From: CAYTLW01 sp964438735
GTDB lineage: Bacteria; Myxococcota_A; UBA9042
Direction: 5' to 3'
Assembly (NCBI GenBank): GCA_964438735.1
Contig: CAYTLW010000145.1
Coordinates: 1 to 17,529, forward strand
DNA length: 17,529 bases
Part shown: positions 6,420 through 12,763 of the stretch, piece after piece
Layout: the number at the start of each line of letters is the position of its first letter
Position numbering within the stretch: the stretch's first letter is position 1
The notes under the pieces: generated by a model
Seen by the model: only the letters and a program-made list of their open reading frames with translations
Told to the model about the DNA's origin: nothing
Database searches by the model: none
Made by a program: the position numbers and the translations under genes

Positions 6420-8432
6420 CTACGGTTTCGGCCAGACGCAGCGCAGACCTACGGCGCGTTCATGGGCATGTACCGGGCCGTCGCCATCCCGGCGAGCGGC
6501 GCGCATGTGCAGGGCGGTTCCATCCATGGCGCCGCCGCGACGACCGCGGGTGCTGGCGATGTCCGAACCGGGCGGATTCTTGGCCGGTGACTTGGCGTAG
6601 TAGAACGGGTCGAAGCGGTCCAGCACCCACTCGGCGACGTTGCCGGCCATGTCGTGCAGACCGTAGGGGCTCTTGCCCGCCGGCCTGCCGCCCACCGGCT
6701 TGGTGGTGCCGTCGCCGCAGCCCATGCCCTTGGTGACCTTCATGATCGCGCGGGTACAATCGGGCGCCTGCTCGCCCCACGGCCAGGTGGGCATCTTCTT
6801 GGCGCAGTCGACACCGTAGAGCTCACAACCGCCGCGGGCGGCTTTCTCCCACTCCGCTTCGGTGGCCAGGCGACCTCCCGCCCAGGCGCAGAAGTCGCGG
6901 GCCTGGAACCAGTTGACGCAGTTGACCGGGTGCTTGTCGAAGCCCTCTTTGCCCCAGTTGCAGTGCTTGTAGTCGCCCTTTGGCTTCTTGCACGTGCCCG
7001 CCTTCACGCACAACGCCCAGTCCGACACCGTGGTCTCGTAGAGGTCGATCTCGTAGGCGTCGAGCCAGACCTCGTGTTGCGGCTTCTCCATGGCTTTGCA
7101 GCTCTTGTCCAGCGCCGCGTTGCAGCCCATGTGGAAGGCGCCCGCAGGCACCTGGACCGTGAGTATGGGACCGCATTGACCATAGTGGCAGACCTGTCCC
7201 TGCTCGCACTTCAGCGCGGCGCCGGCGCATTTGCCGCCGTGGCAGGCATCGTCGGCGGTGCAGGCATCGCCGTCGTCGCAGGCGCCACCCTCGAGCGTCT
7301 TCTTGCCGACGCACTTGGCCGAGGTACAGATCGCGTCACTGGTGCAGGGATCGCCATCGTCGCAGGCGTCGCCTTCGGTGAGGGCTTTGTGTACGCAGTC
7401 GCCGGATTTGGGCGAGCAGCTGTCGGCGGTGCAGGCCTGTTTGTCGTCGCAATCTTTGACCGTGCCGCTCAGGCAACCGTCGAATTCGCAGACGGAATCG
7501 GAGGTGCAAGGGTTGTCATCATCGCAGGTGGCGCCCAGCGGCATGTCCACATGGCTGCAGCCACCCTTGGTCTTGGTGTCGGACGTGCAGCCGTCGCAGT
7601 CGTCGCAGTCGTCGGTGTCAATTCCATCGCAGTTCTGGTCGACGCCATCGCCGCCCACATCGTCCGCGCAGGGATGCACGGCAAACGCCTCGTCATCGCA
7701 GTCGGTGCCGCCGCTCTTCTTGTTGGCGTAGCCGTCGCCGTCGTCGTCCACGCCGTCGGCATCGTCGCAGTTCTGATCGATGCCATCGCCGACGAGATCG
7801 GCCGCCCCGCCGTGGATCGTCTTGTCCTGGTCGTTGCAGTCGTCGCCGTCGCAGCCCGCCCATTTGGCGAGATGCTGGTCGTGGTCGGCGTCGCAATTGT
7901 TGACCACCACCTTGCGATCGAGCGCTTTGTCACCGTCGGGCAGCGTCGCTTCGATCCGCAGCAGGTGTTCGCCATCGTCGGCGAAGGTGCTGTCCCACTC
8001 GAATGACCATGGCGCGGTCTTGTTGGTCCCGGCGAGTTTGCCGTCGACCCGCAACACCACCTGCGTCGGTGCGCCCAGATCGGCGCTGAAGATCACCTTC
8101 AACCAGAGCACGTCGGCGACCTCGGCGCTCTCTGTCAGGGTCTTGCACTTATCGAGGATGGGCGTGGTGCAGCTCAGCAGCGTGATTGCCTGCTGCGGTC
8201 CCGTGTCGTGGGCCGAGCCATCGGTCGTGATCACTTCGGAGGACGTCGACTGGTCGTTGGTGAGCGCGTCCCCGTGCGCATCGCCCACGTCCTGCGCCCC
8301 GTCCACCGACGCAGCGTCCGCGGCGGGGCCCTCGCCGTTGCAGCCCATGGCCAGCCACAAGAGCAGCAGCAACAGCCCCGGTTGCCGTCCCACCATGACT
8401 CGTGCCGCCCGTGTAGATTGGTTCGCTGGCAT
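6420..8432 (-). CDS. Lipoprotein with MopE-type acidic Cys-rich repeats and C-terminal FGE/sulfatase-modifying-factor domain
   Basis: A 670-residue protein starting at ATG 8432 (MPANQSTRAARV...); an ATG at 8396 (MVGRQPG, 658 residues) is nearly as good, and the open frame upstream of 8432 is antisense to the next gene. A lipoprotein signal ends LLLLWLAMGC, with Cys31 as the lipidated residue. A beta-sandwich-like region follows (about 70-170), then acidic 'DxDxDG...GDGIDQNCD' repeats as in MopE-type metal-binding proteins (about 176-270), then Cys-rich 28-residue repeats of the form CDDGDPCTSDAIC (about 270-415). The C-terminal FGE-sulfatase/SUMF1-like domain is at about 424-670: VPAGAFHMGC, HPVNCVNWFQARDFCAWAGG, LATEAEWEKAARGG, GLHDMAGNVAEWVLDRF, ending GLRCVWPKP. 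In such secreted architectures the FGE-like fold is often a binding module; whether it has oxidase activity cannot be read here. It lies 57 bases before the nitrogenase-like genes, same strand. Confidence 0.88.
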   Translation of the reverse strand: MPANQSTRAARVMVGRQPGLLLLLLWLAMGCNGEGPAADAASVDGAQDVGDAHGDALTNDQSTSSEVITTDGSAHDTGPQQAITLLSCTTPILDKCKTLTESAEVADVLWLKVIFSADLGAPTQVVLRVDGKLAGTNKTAPWSFEWDSTFADDGEHLLRIEATLPDGDKALDRKVVVNNCDADHDQHLAKWAGCDGDDCNDQDKTIHGGAADLVGDGIDQNCDDADGVDDDGDGYANKKSGGTDCDDEAFAVHPCADDVGGDGVDQNCDGIDTDDCDDCDGCTSDTKTKGGCSHVDMPLGATCDDDNPCTSDSVCEFDGCLSGTVKDCDDKQACTADSCSPKSGDCVHKALTEGDACDDGDPCTSDAICTSAKCVGKKTLEGGACDDGDACTADDACHGGKCAGAALKCEQGQVCHYGQCGPILTVQVPAGAFHMGCNAALDKSCKAMEKPQHEVWLDAYEIDLYETTVSDWALCVKAGTCKKPKGDYKHCNWGKEGFDKHPVNCVNWFQARDFCAWAGGRLATEAEWEKAARGGCELYGVDCAKKMPTWPWGEQAPDCTRAIMKVTKGMGCGDGTTKPVGGRPAGKSPYGLHDMAGNVAEWVLDRFDPFYYAKSPAKNPPGSDIASTRGRRGGAMDGTALHMRAARRDGDGPVHAHERAVGLRCVWPKP
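7200..7860 (-). repeat. Coding repeats of acidic/Cys-rich units within the FGE lipoprotein gene
   Basis: Near-identical stretches recur in the DNA: GTGCAGGCATCGCCGTCGTC at about 7258 and GTGCAGGGATCGCCATCGTC at about 7342, 84 bases apart, with a more diverged copy at about 7504. The 84-base period equals a 28-residue protein unit that starts EGGACDDGDACTADDACHGG in one copy and EGDACDDGDPCTSDAICTSA in the next. Beyond 7600 the units become D/G/N-rich MopE-type repeats. These are protein-coding repeats, not a mobile or CRISPR repeat. Confidence 0.75.
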
Positions 8433-8462
8433 GATCTTGCGCTGCTCCACGACCTCAGTCGC

Positions 8463-8491
8463 TTGACCGCCCCACACCTCAATTCTACAAC
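8463..8491 (+). promoter_or_regulatory. Sigma70-type promoter for the YtkA-MauG-Rieske operon
   Basis: TTGACC at 8463-8468 (5 of 6 to TTGACA) is followed by a 17-base spacer and TACAAC at 8486-8491 (4 of 6 to TATAAT). The expected transcription start near 8498 gives a leader of about 20 nt carrying GGGAGG (8507-8512), 5 nt before the GTG at 8518. It is the best promoter match I found in the window. It lies in the short divergent gap with the FGE lipoprotein gene (start 8432), for which no comparable promoter was seen. Confidence 0.6.
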
Positions 8492-8517
8492 TGATCGGGG
8501 GTGAGTGGGAGGTGCAC

Positions 8518-9015
8518 GTGACAAATTCGACGACTGCCGACCGCCAACGCGGCGCATGGACGACGATCGGGGCCATGGCCTGCCTGGCCCTGGCGGCGAG
8601 CTTGTCGGCGTCCGCCTGCGGCACCGACACCCCCGAACCCGACGACACGGAATGCAAGTCCGCCAAACCCGACGCGGATGGCTGGTACAGCGGCAAGACG
8701 GCCAACGGCCTGTACAACATCCGTTGGAAGACCGAGCCCGATGTCACGCCTAAACTGTTGCTGGAGTTCACCATCGAGGTGACCTCCGCCGGCGATGGCT
8801 CCCCCGTCGCCGGGGACGTGGAGTTGAAGGGCTTCATGCCGCAACACGGCCACGGCTTCGAGGGCTACACGCCGGTTCCAAGTCCGGTCTCCGGTCAGAC
8901 CGGCTCCTACAAGGTCACCGGCGTGGTGATGGGCATGTTGGGGCGCTGGGATCTGACCGTGAAGGTCAAGGCGAAAGCGGGCGCTGATGAAGCGATGTTC
9001 ACGATCTGCCTCTGA
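8518..9015 (+). CDS. YtkA-like domain lipoprotein
   Basis: A 165-residue protein. The GTG at 8518 is chosen over the GTG at 8512 because GGGAGG (8507-8512) lies 5 nt before it. A lipoprotein-type signal, LALAASLSASAC with Cys34, is followed by a domain of about 110 residues. It has the YtkA-like (PF13115) pattern: YNIRWKTEPD, then a beta strand LLLEFTIEVTSAGDGSPV, then GFMPQHGHGFEG, GSYKVTGVVMGMLGRWDL and a final strand VKVKAKAGADEAMF. The MPxHGH and 'GMLGRWDL' blocks are the diagnostic parts. The family is periplasmic and often found beside copper or cytochrome genes; the His/Met cluster at the MPQHGHG block would suit metal binding, but that is inference. It is first in an operon with a diheme peroxidase-like protein, overlapping it by 29 bases. 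Confidence 0.8.
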   Translation: MTNSTTADRQRGAWTTIGAMACLALAASLSASACGTDTPEPDDTECKSAKPDADGWYSGKTANGLYNIRWKTEPDVTPKLLLEFTIEVTSAGDGSPVAGDVELKGFMPQHGHGFEGYTPVPSPVSGQTGSYKVTGVVMGMLGRWDLTVKVKAKAGADEAMFTICL

Positions 9016-10291
9016 CAGGGCGCCTCGAAGGCGAACCGTACCGGTTGTCGGCGGTTTGTCGGCCGCCGTGCTCTTCGTGAGCTTGTTGACGGCCTGCGGC
9101 AGCGAGGAGGACATCAAACCGCCCCGCTGGACGGCGCAGCAGCGGGGTTGGGTCGAAGCCATGTCGCCCATCGGCCCCCTGCCAACCTCGCCCGGCAACA
9201 AGTGGGCCGATGACGACAAGGCGGCCAAGGTGGGCCATCGGCTCTTCTTCGAGACCGCGTTCAGCCCCGACGGCAAGACCGCATGCGCCACCTGTCACAA
9301 GCCGGAGCTCTTCTTCAGCGACGGCCTGGTCGCCAGCAAGGGAGCCGGCACACCGTGGCGGCATACCCCCAACCTCATCGCCGCCGCCCACAGCCCCTGG
9401 CAGGGGTGGGATGGCGCCTGCGACAGCCTCTGGTCCATGGCCCTGGTGGCCCTGGAGGACTCCGAACGCATGGGTTCCAGCCGGCTGCAGGTCGCACACG
9501 TCATCGCCAAGCAGCATGCCGACGCCTGGTCCGGCGTCTTCGGCAAGTTGCCCGATTTATCAAATAGCAAGCGCTTTCCGGCCACCGGAGAACCTGCAGA
9601 CGCCGCCGACAAGGCCCTGATCGACGCCATCTTCGTCAACGCCGGCAAGGCGATGGGCGCCTACATGCGCAACATCCGGCCGGCCGAGGCGCCCATCGAC
9701 CGCTACGTGGCGGCGTTGAAGGCGGGCGACGACGCCGGCGGCGGTCACCTCAGCGATTCGGCCAGTCGCGGGCTGGATCTCTACATCGACAAGGCGGGCT
9801 GCGTGGCCTGCCACTTTGGCGCACGCTTCACCAGCGACGGCTTCTACAACGTCGCCTCGCTGGATGGCTCGGCCCAGCCGCAGGGCACGCCCGACCAGGG
9901 CCGGGCCGCGGGCATCAAGGCCGCCCTGGATTCGGACTGGTCCTGCCTCGGGCTCCACAGCGACGCCAAAGATGGCGAGTGCAAGCATCTGCTCTACGCC
10001 AACCCACAGGAGTTCCACGCCATCGGCGCCTTCAAGGTCTCCAGCCTGCGCAACGCCGAGGAGACGGCGCCTTTCATGCACGGCGGCCTCTGCAAAGACC
10101 TCAACGAGAGCATCGAGCACTACAACCGCATCGACCTCTTCGCGCCGCCCTACGGCATCACCGAGCCCTACCTGACATCGCTGAATCTGACTTCCGCAGA
10201 GAAGATCGATCTGCACGCATTCCTGCGCGCCTTGAGCGGCCCGGTTCCCGATACCTGGTGGGCTCAAGCGCCAACGGGGAAGAGCCCTTGA
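8987..10291 (+). CDS. Diheme cytochrome c peroxidase / MauG-like lipoprotein
   Basis: A 434-residue protein starting at ATG 8987, inside the end of the preceding gene; no later start leaves a charged n-region. The signal has Arg14-16 and ends FVSLLTAC, lipid Cys37. Two c-type haem sites are present: CATCH at 100-104 and CVACH at 272-276, the spacing seen in bacterial diheme peroxidases. Other family marks are GHRLFFETAFSPDGKTACAT, HTPNLIAAAHSPWQGWDGAC, VSSLRNAEETAPFMHGG (Met candidate for an axial ligand) and the following SIEHYN. Family members reduce peroxide using cytochrome electrons, or, as MauG, oxidise protein side chains; the sequence alone does not decide. Its stop overlaps the start of the Rieske gene (TTGA), so the two are probably translated together and may exchange electrons at the periplasmic face. 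Confidence 0.9.
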   Translation: MKRCSRSASDRAPRRRTVPVVGGLSAAVLFVSLLTACGSEEDIKPPRWTAQQRGWVEAMSPIGPLPTSPGNKWADDDKAAKVGHRLFFETAFSPDGKTACATCHKPELFFSDGLVASKGAGTPWRHTPNLIAAAHSPWQGWDGACDSLWSMALVALEDSERMGSSRLQVAHVIAKQHADAWSGVFGKLPDLSNSKRFPATGEPADAADKALIDAIFVNAGKAMGAYMRNIRPAEAPIDRYVAALKAGDDAGGGHLSDSASRGLDLYIDKAGCVACHFGARFTSDGFYNVASLDGSAQPQGTPDQGRAAGIKAALDSDWSCLGLHSDAKDGECKHLLYANPQEFHAIGAFKVSSLRNAEETAPFMHGGLCKDLNESIEHYNRIDLFAPPYGITEPYLTSLNLTSAEKIDLHAFLRALSGPVPDTWWAQAPTGKSP

Positions 10292-10764
10292 CCGACCACA
10301 GCGCTCCGAGTCCAAGCCGGCGCGCCTTTTTACAGCGAGCGGGTCGCGCCGCCGGCTGCGGTGCCCTGCTGCCCATCGCCCTACGCTGCTCCAGCGAGCC
10401 GGGGGAGCACGGTCGAAGGCTGTTGTTTTCGCTCGACAAGCTGCCGCACCTGGCGGTCCTGCGAGGCCTGGCCGCGGTGATGGTCGACGGTCGCCGGTTG
10501 TTGTTGATTCGGGCCACCGAGAGCAGCGTCGTCGCCCTGGACGGCTATTGCACCCACGTACTCTGCGATCTATCGCCCGAGGTGGATGGCACCTGGGACG
10601 GCCTGCTCATCACCTGCACCTGCCACGGTTCGCAGTTCGACATCGACGGCGCGGCGGTGAAGGAGCCGGCCCTGCTGCCCCTGGCGCGTTTTCCGACGAC
10701 GTTTGATGCCGAAGCCGGCACCGGCATTGTGGAGTTGGATCAGCCCTCGGTGCCGCTGCCTTGA
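10288..10764 (+). CDS. Tat-exported Rieske [2Fe-2S] protein
   Basis: A 158-residue protein starting with TTG at 10288, overlapping the TGA of the diheme gene; GGGGA lies just upstream. A twin-arginine signal SRRAFLQRAGRAAGCGALLP (from residue 10) marks export of a folded metalloprotein. The Rieske ligands are Cys88/His90 (YCTHVLCD) and Cys110/His113 (CTCHGSQFD), with 19 residues between the two CxH/CxxH boxes. Cys93 and Cys112 sit where high-potential bc1-type Rieske proteins form their disulfide. There is no oxygenase catalytic domain, so this is a ferredoxin-like or bc1-like electron carrier, perhaps membrane-anchored by its uncleaved Tat segment. In context it probably passes electrons to or from the diheme protein. 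Its last 25 bases overlap the 3' end of the convergent propeller gene. Confidence 0.88.
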   Translation: MTDHSAPSPSRRAFLQRAGRAAGCGALLPIALRCSSEPGEHGRRLLFSLDKLPHLAVLRGLAAVMVDGRRLLLIRATESSVVALDGYCTHVLCDLSPEVDGTWDGLLITCTCHGSQFDIDGAAVKEPALLPLARFPTTFDAEAGTGIVELDQPSVPLP

Positions 10765-12107
10765 GCGCCCGTGCCGCCCATGCGGCGGACAAATAGAGCG
10801 ATCAGGGTCAACACCAGCAGCCAAATCGGCATCGATCCGCCAGCCGATGTGGGGCCGGACTGGCAGCAGTCCTCATCACCAGGATCGGGTGGGGGAGGCG
10901 CCACATCACCTCCGCTGGTGTCTCCGTCGCCGCCGGCATCCTTCGGAGCGGGCGCATCGCAGGCCAGCCCCGGGTAGATGAGCTTCTCCTTCTTCAGAAT
11001 CGGCCACTCCGAAGCGCACAACTTCTCGATGCTCTTGTTCGCGCAGGTCATCGGGCCAGTGATCTGGTTGAAGCAGGTCAGCGGCTGCCAGGTGAGCCCG
11101 GCGTCGTCACTGCGCATGAGCGCGGCGAAGTCGTAGTAGTTGTTGGTGCACGCCAGCAGCAAGCCGTCCGGATGCTGAAAACAGCCGACTTCGGGGGCCC
11201 CTTTGACCTTCTTGAACGACGCCCCCTCGTCGGTGGAGCGCCACAATCCGCCCAGCAGGCCGCCTGCCAGCAGCGTCGGCGTGACCGCGCCCGGCACCCA
11301 GGTGGCGGCCAGCAGGTCATGCTTCGGCTTCAATTGCAGGGTTTGATGCCAGGTCTTGCCGGCGTCCACGCTGCGCCAGATGCTGTGCTTGGCGCCGGTC
11401 GCCGCGGCCCGGATCACCAGCTGTTCGCCGCTGGTTGGATGCAGCGGTGCCAGGAACAAGCTGCCTTCCACCTTCGCCACATTCTGTTCGTTGACGGTCT
11501 TGCCGCCGTCGTCGCTGGTCAGCAGCAAGGCGCCCGAGGCGCCGGGTTTGAGCGCCAGCGCGGCCATGCGCCCATAGCCGACCTGGACCCGCTGCACGTG
11601 CAGCTCGTCCGACGTCCACACGGTCTGCCAGTCGCCGCCGGCGGCCGGTCGGCGCGCAATTCGATGTTGGGTGCCGCCGACCACCAACGCCGCCCACAGC
11701 GACCTCGGCGGCGTCTTGTCCTGCCAGATCCCGTACAGAAAGGAGTCCGCTGGCAATCCGGGCATCGTCTGCCAGGAGCAGCCGTCGTCTTTGGAGATGA
11801 ACGCCCTGCCGTCGGTGGTGGCCAGCCAGCTTCCGTCCGGCAATGCGCTGGCCGTGGCGTCGAAATTGCTGTTGTCAGGCGCGTAGGCCGCCTCGCAGAT
11901 CCAGCCGGCGGTCTTGCCACCGTCCCTGGTGCGCAACATGCCGAAGGTGGCCATCATCAGCCAGTCGCCCATGGCGTTGTCGGGCCTGCTGGCGATGGCC
12001 TGGATGCTCGGGTACTGGCTGTGCGTCCAAGCGCTCAAAGGCAGCGCGAGCAGGACGATCAGCGCCGCCCCCTGCAGGGTCCTGCGATGAGCGGGCGGGC
12101 GAGACAT
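10740..12107 (-). CDS. Secreted Asp-box (BNR-type) beta-propeller with MYXO-CTERM-like tail
   Basis: A 455-residue protein; ATG at 12107 overlaps the regulator's stop by one base (TGATG), with a TTG one codon before as an alternative. A signal peptide (HRRTLQGAALIVLLALPLSA) leads into a propeller with six Asp-box-like turns: RTRDGGKTAGW, ISKDDGCSW, TSDDGGKTV, RSVDAGKTW, RSTDEGASF and RSDDAGLTW. Asp-box propellers include sialidases and photosystem assembly factors, but no sialidase catalytic residues were recognised. The C-terminal part is a Pro/Asp-rich linker, DEDCCQSG, a hydrophobic segment MPIWLLVLTLIALFV and Arg-Arg. This resembles the MYXO-CTERM surface-anchoring signal, though 11 extra residues follow the arginines. 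As the last gene of a cytochrome/two-component operon it may be an extracytoplasmic binding or scaffold protein. Function unknown. Confidence 0.78.
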   Translation of the reverse strand: MSRPPAHRRTLQGAALIVLLALPLSAWTHSQYPSIQAIASRPDNAMGDWLMMATFGMLRTRDGGKTAGWICEAAYAPDNSNFDATASALPDGSWLATTDGRAFISKDDGCSWQTMPGLPADSFLYGIWQDKTPPRSLWAALVVGGTQHRIARRPAAGGDWQTVWTSDELHVQRVQVGYGRMAALALKPGASGALLLTSDDGGKTVNEQNVAKVEGSLFLAPLHPTSGEQLVIRAAATGAKHSIWRSVDAGKTWHQTLQLKPKHDLLAATWVPGAVTPTLLAGGLLGGLWRSTDEGASFKKVKGAPEVGCFQHPDGLLLACTNNYYDFAALMRSDDAGLTWQPLTCFNQITGPMTCANKSIEKLCASEWPILKKEKLIYPGLACDAPAPKDAGGDGDTSGGDVAPPPPDPGDEDCCQSGPTSAGGSMPIWLLVLTLIALFVRRMGGTGAQGSGTEG

Positions 12108-12763
12108 CAAGTCGCCGCCAGGTCCACCAGCTTCAAGCGGATGGCCAGCTTGACCAGGTCGGCCCGATTATGCAGGCCCAGCTTCTCCATCAAGTTGGCG
12201 CGGTGGCGATTGGCGGTGTGCACCGAGATACCCAGCAGCTTGGCCACTTCCTTGGCGGTGCGGCCCTCGGCGGTCAGCTTGAGCACTTCGCGCTGGCGTT
12301 CGGTGAGCAAGGCGAGCTCGCGATCCTCGCCGCCATCGTCCGGGCTGACGGCCGCCTCGACCACCACGTCGGCCACGGATGGGTCGAGATAGGTCCGGCC
12401 CATCATCACGGCCTCACAGGCCGACACCAGGTCGCGGGCAGCCGCCTTCTTGGGCAGGTAGCCCTTGGCACCCAGGCGCAGGGCCCGAATCACGTATGCC
12501 CGATCGCTGTACTGCGACAGCACGATGGGGCGGGTGCGACCGCTCACGTCTGGCAATTGCGCCAGAACTTCCAGGCCGCCCAGGTCGGGCATGGACAGGT
12601 CCAGAATCAGCAGGTCCGGCAGGTGCTTGCGGCACTCGCGCAGGGTTTCGACGCCCGTACTGGCCTCAGCGACGATCTCCGCGCCCGCCATGCGCGCTTC
12701 CAGCAGACCCTTGACGCCCTCTCGGACCAGGACGTGGTCATCAGCCAGAATGATTCGGGCCAT
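12107..12763 (-). CDS. NarL/FixJ-family response regulator
   Basis: A 218-residue protein starting at ATG 12763, with GGAGGAG about 8 nt upstream; an open frame extends further but inside the kinase gene. The receiver domain (about 2-120) has the acidic pair Asp8-Asp9 (ILADDHVLVREG), phosphoacceptor Asp55 (LLILDLSMPDLGG), a Ser in VLSQYSD and a Lys in GYLPKKA. After a linker with Asp/Glu residues, a LuxR/NarL-type helix-turn-helix runs from about 150: LTERQREVLKLTAEGRTAKE, then VAKLLGISVHTANRHRANLM. This is the usual output of HisKA_3 kinases. The gene overlaps the kinase by 23 bases, so it is almost surely its cognate partner. Targets cannot be read from the sequence; the cytochrome operon itself is the obvious candidate. 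Confidence 0.93.
   Translation of the reverse strand: MARIILADDHVLVREGVKGLLEARMAGAEIVAEASTGVETLRECRKHLPDLLILDLSMPDLGGLEVLAQLPDVSGRTRPIVLSQYSDRAYVIRALRLGAKGYLPKKAAARDLVSACEAVMMGRTYLDPSVADVVVEAAVSPDDGGEDRELALLTERQREVLKLTAEGRTAKEVAKLLGISVHTANRHRANLMEKLGLHNRADLVKLAIRLKLVDLAAT

Noticed and set aside
7200..7860. CRISPR-like or tandem non-coding repeat
   Set aside because: The repeats keep frame, have an 84-base period and encode 28-residue Cys-rich protein units; there are no constant repeats with unique spacers.
6654..8006. Long plus-strand open frame opposite the FGE lipoprotein
   Set aside because: Val/Ala-rich antisense translation of the acidic repeats; no ribosome site or domain, and the minus-strand reading has clear domains.
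8433..8837. Longer start for the FGE lipoprotein at 8837
   Set aside because: It lies antisense to the YtkA-like lipoprotein and its promoter, and would bury the lipoprotein signal in the middle of the protein.
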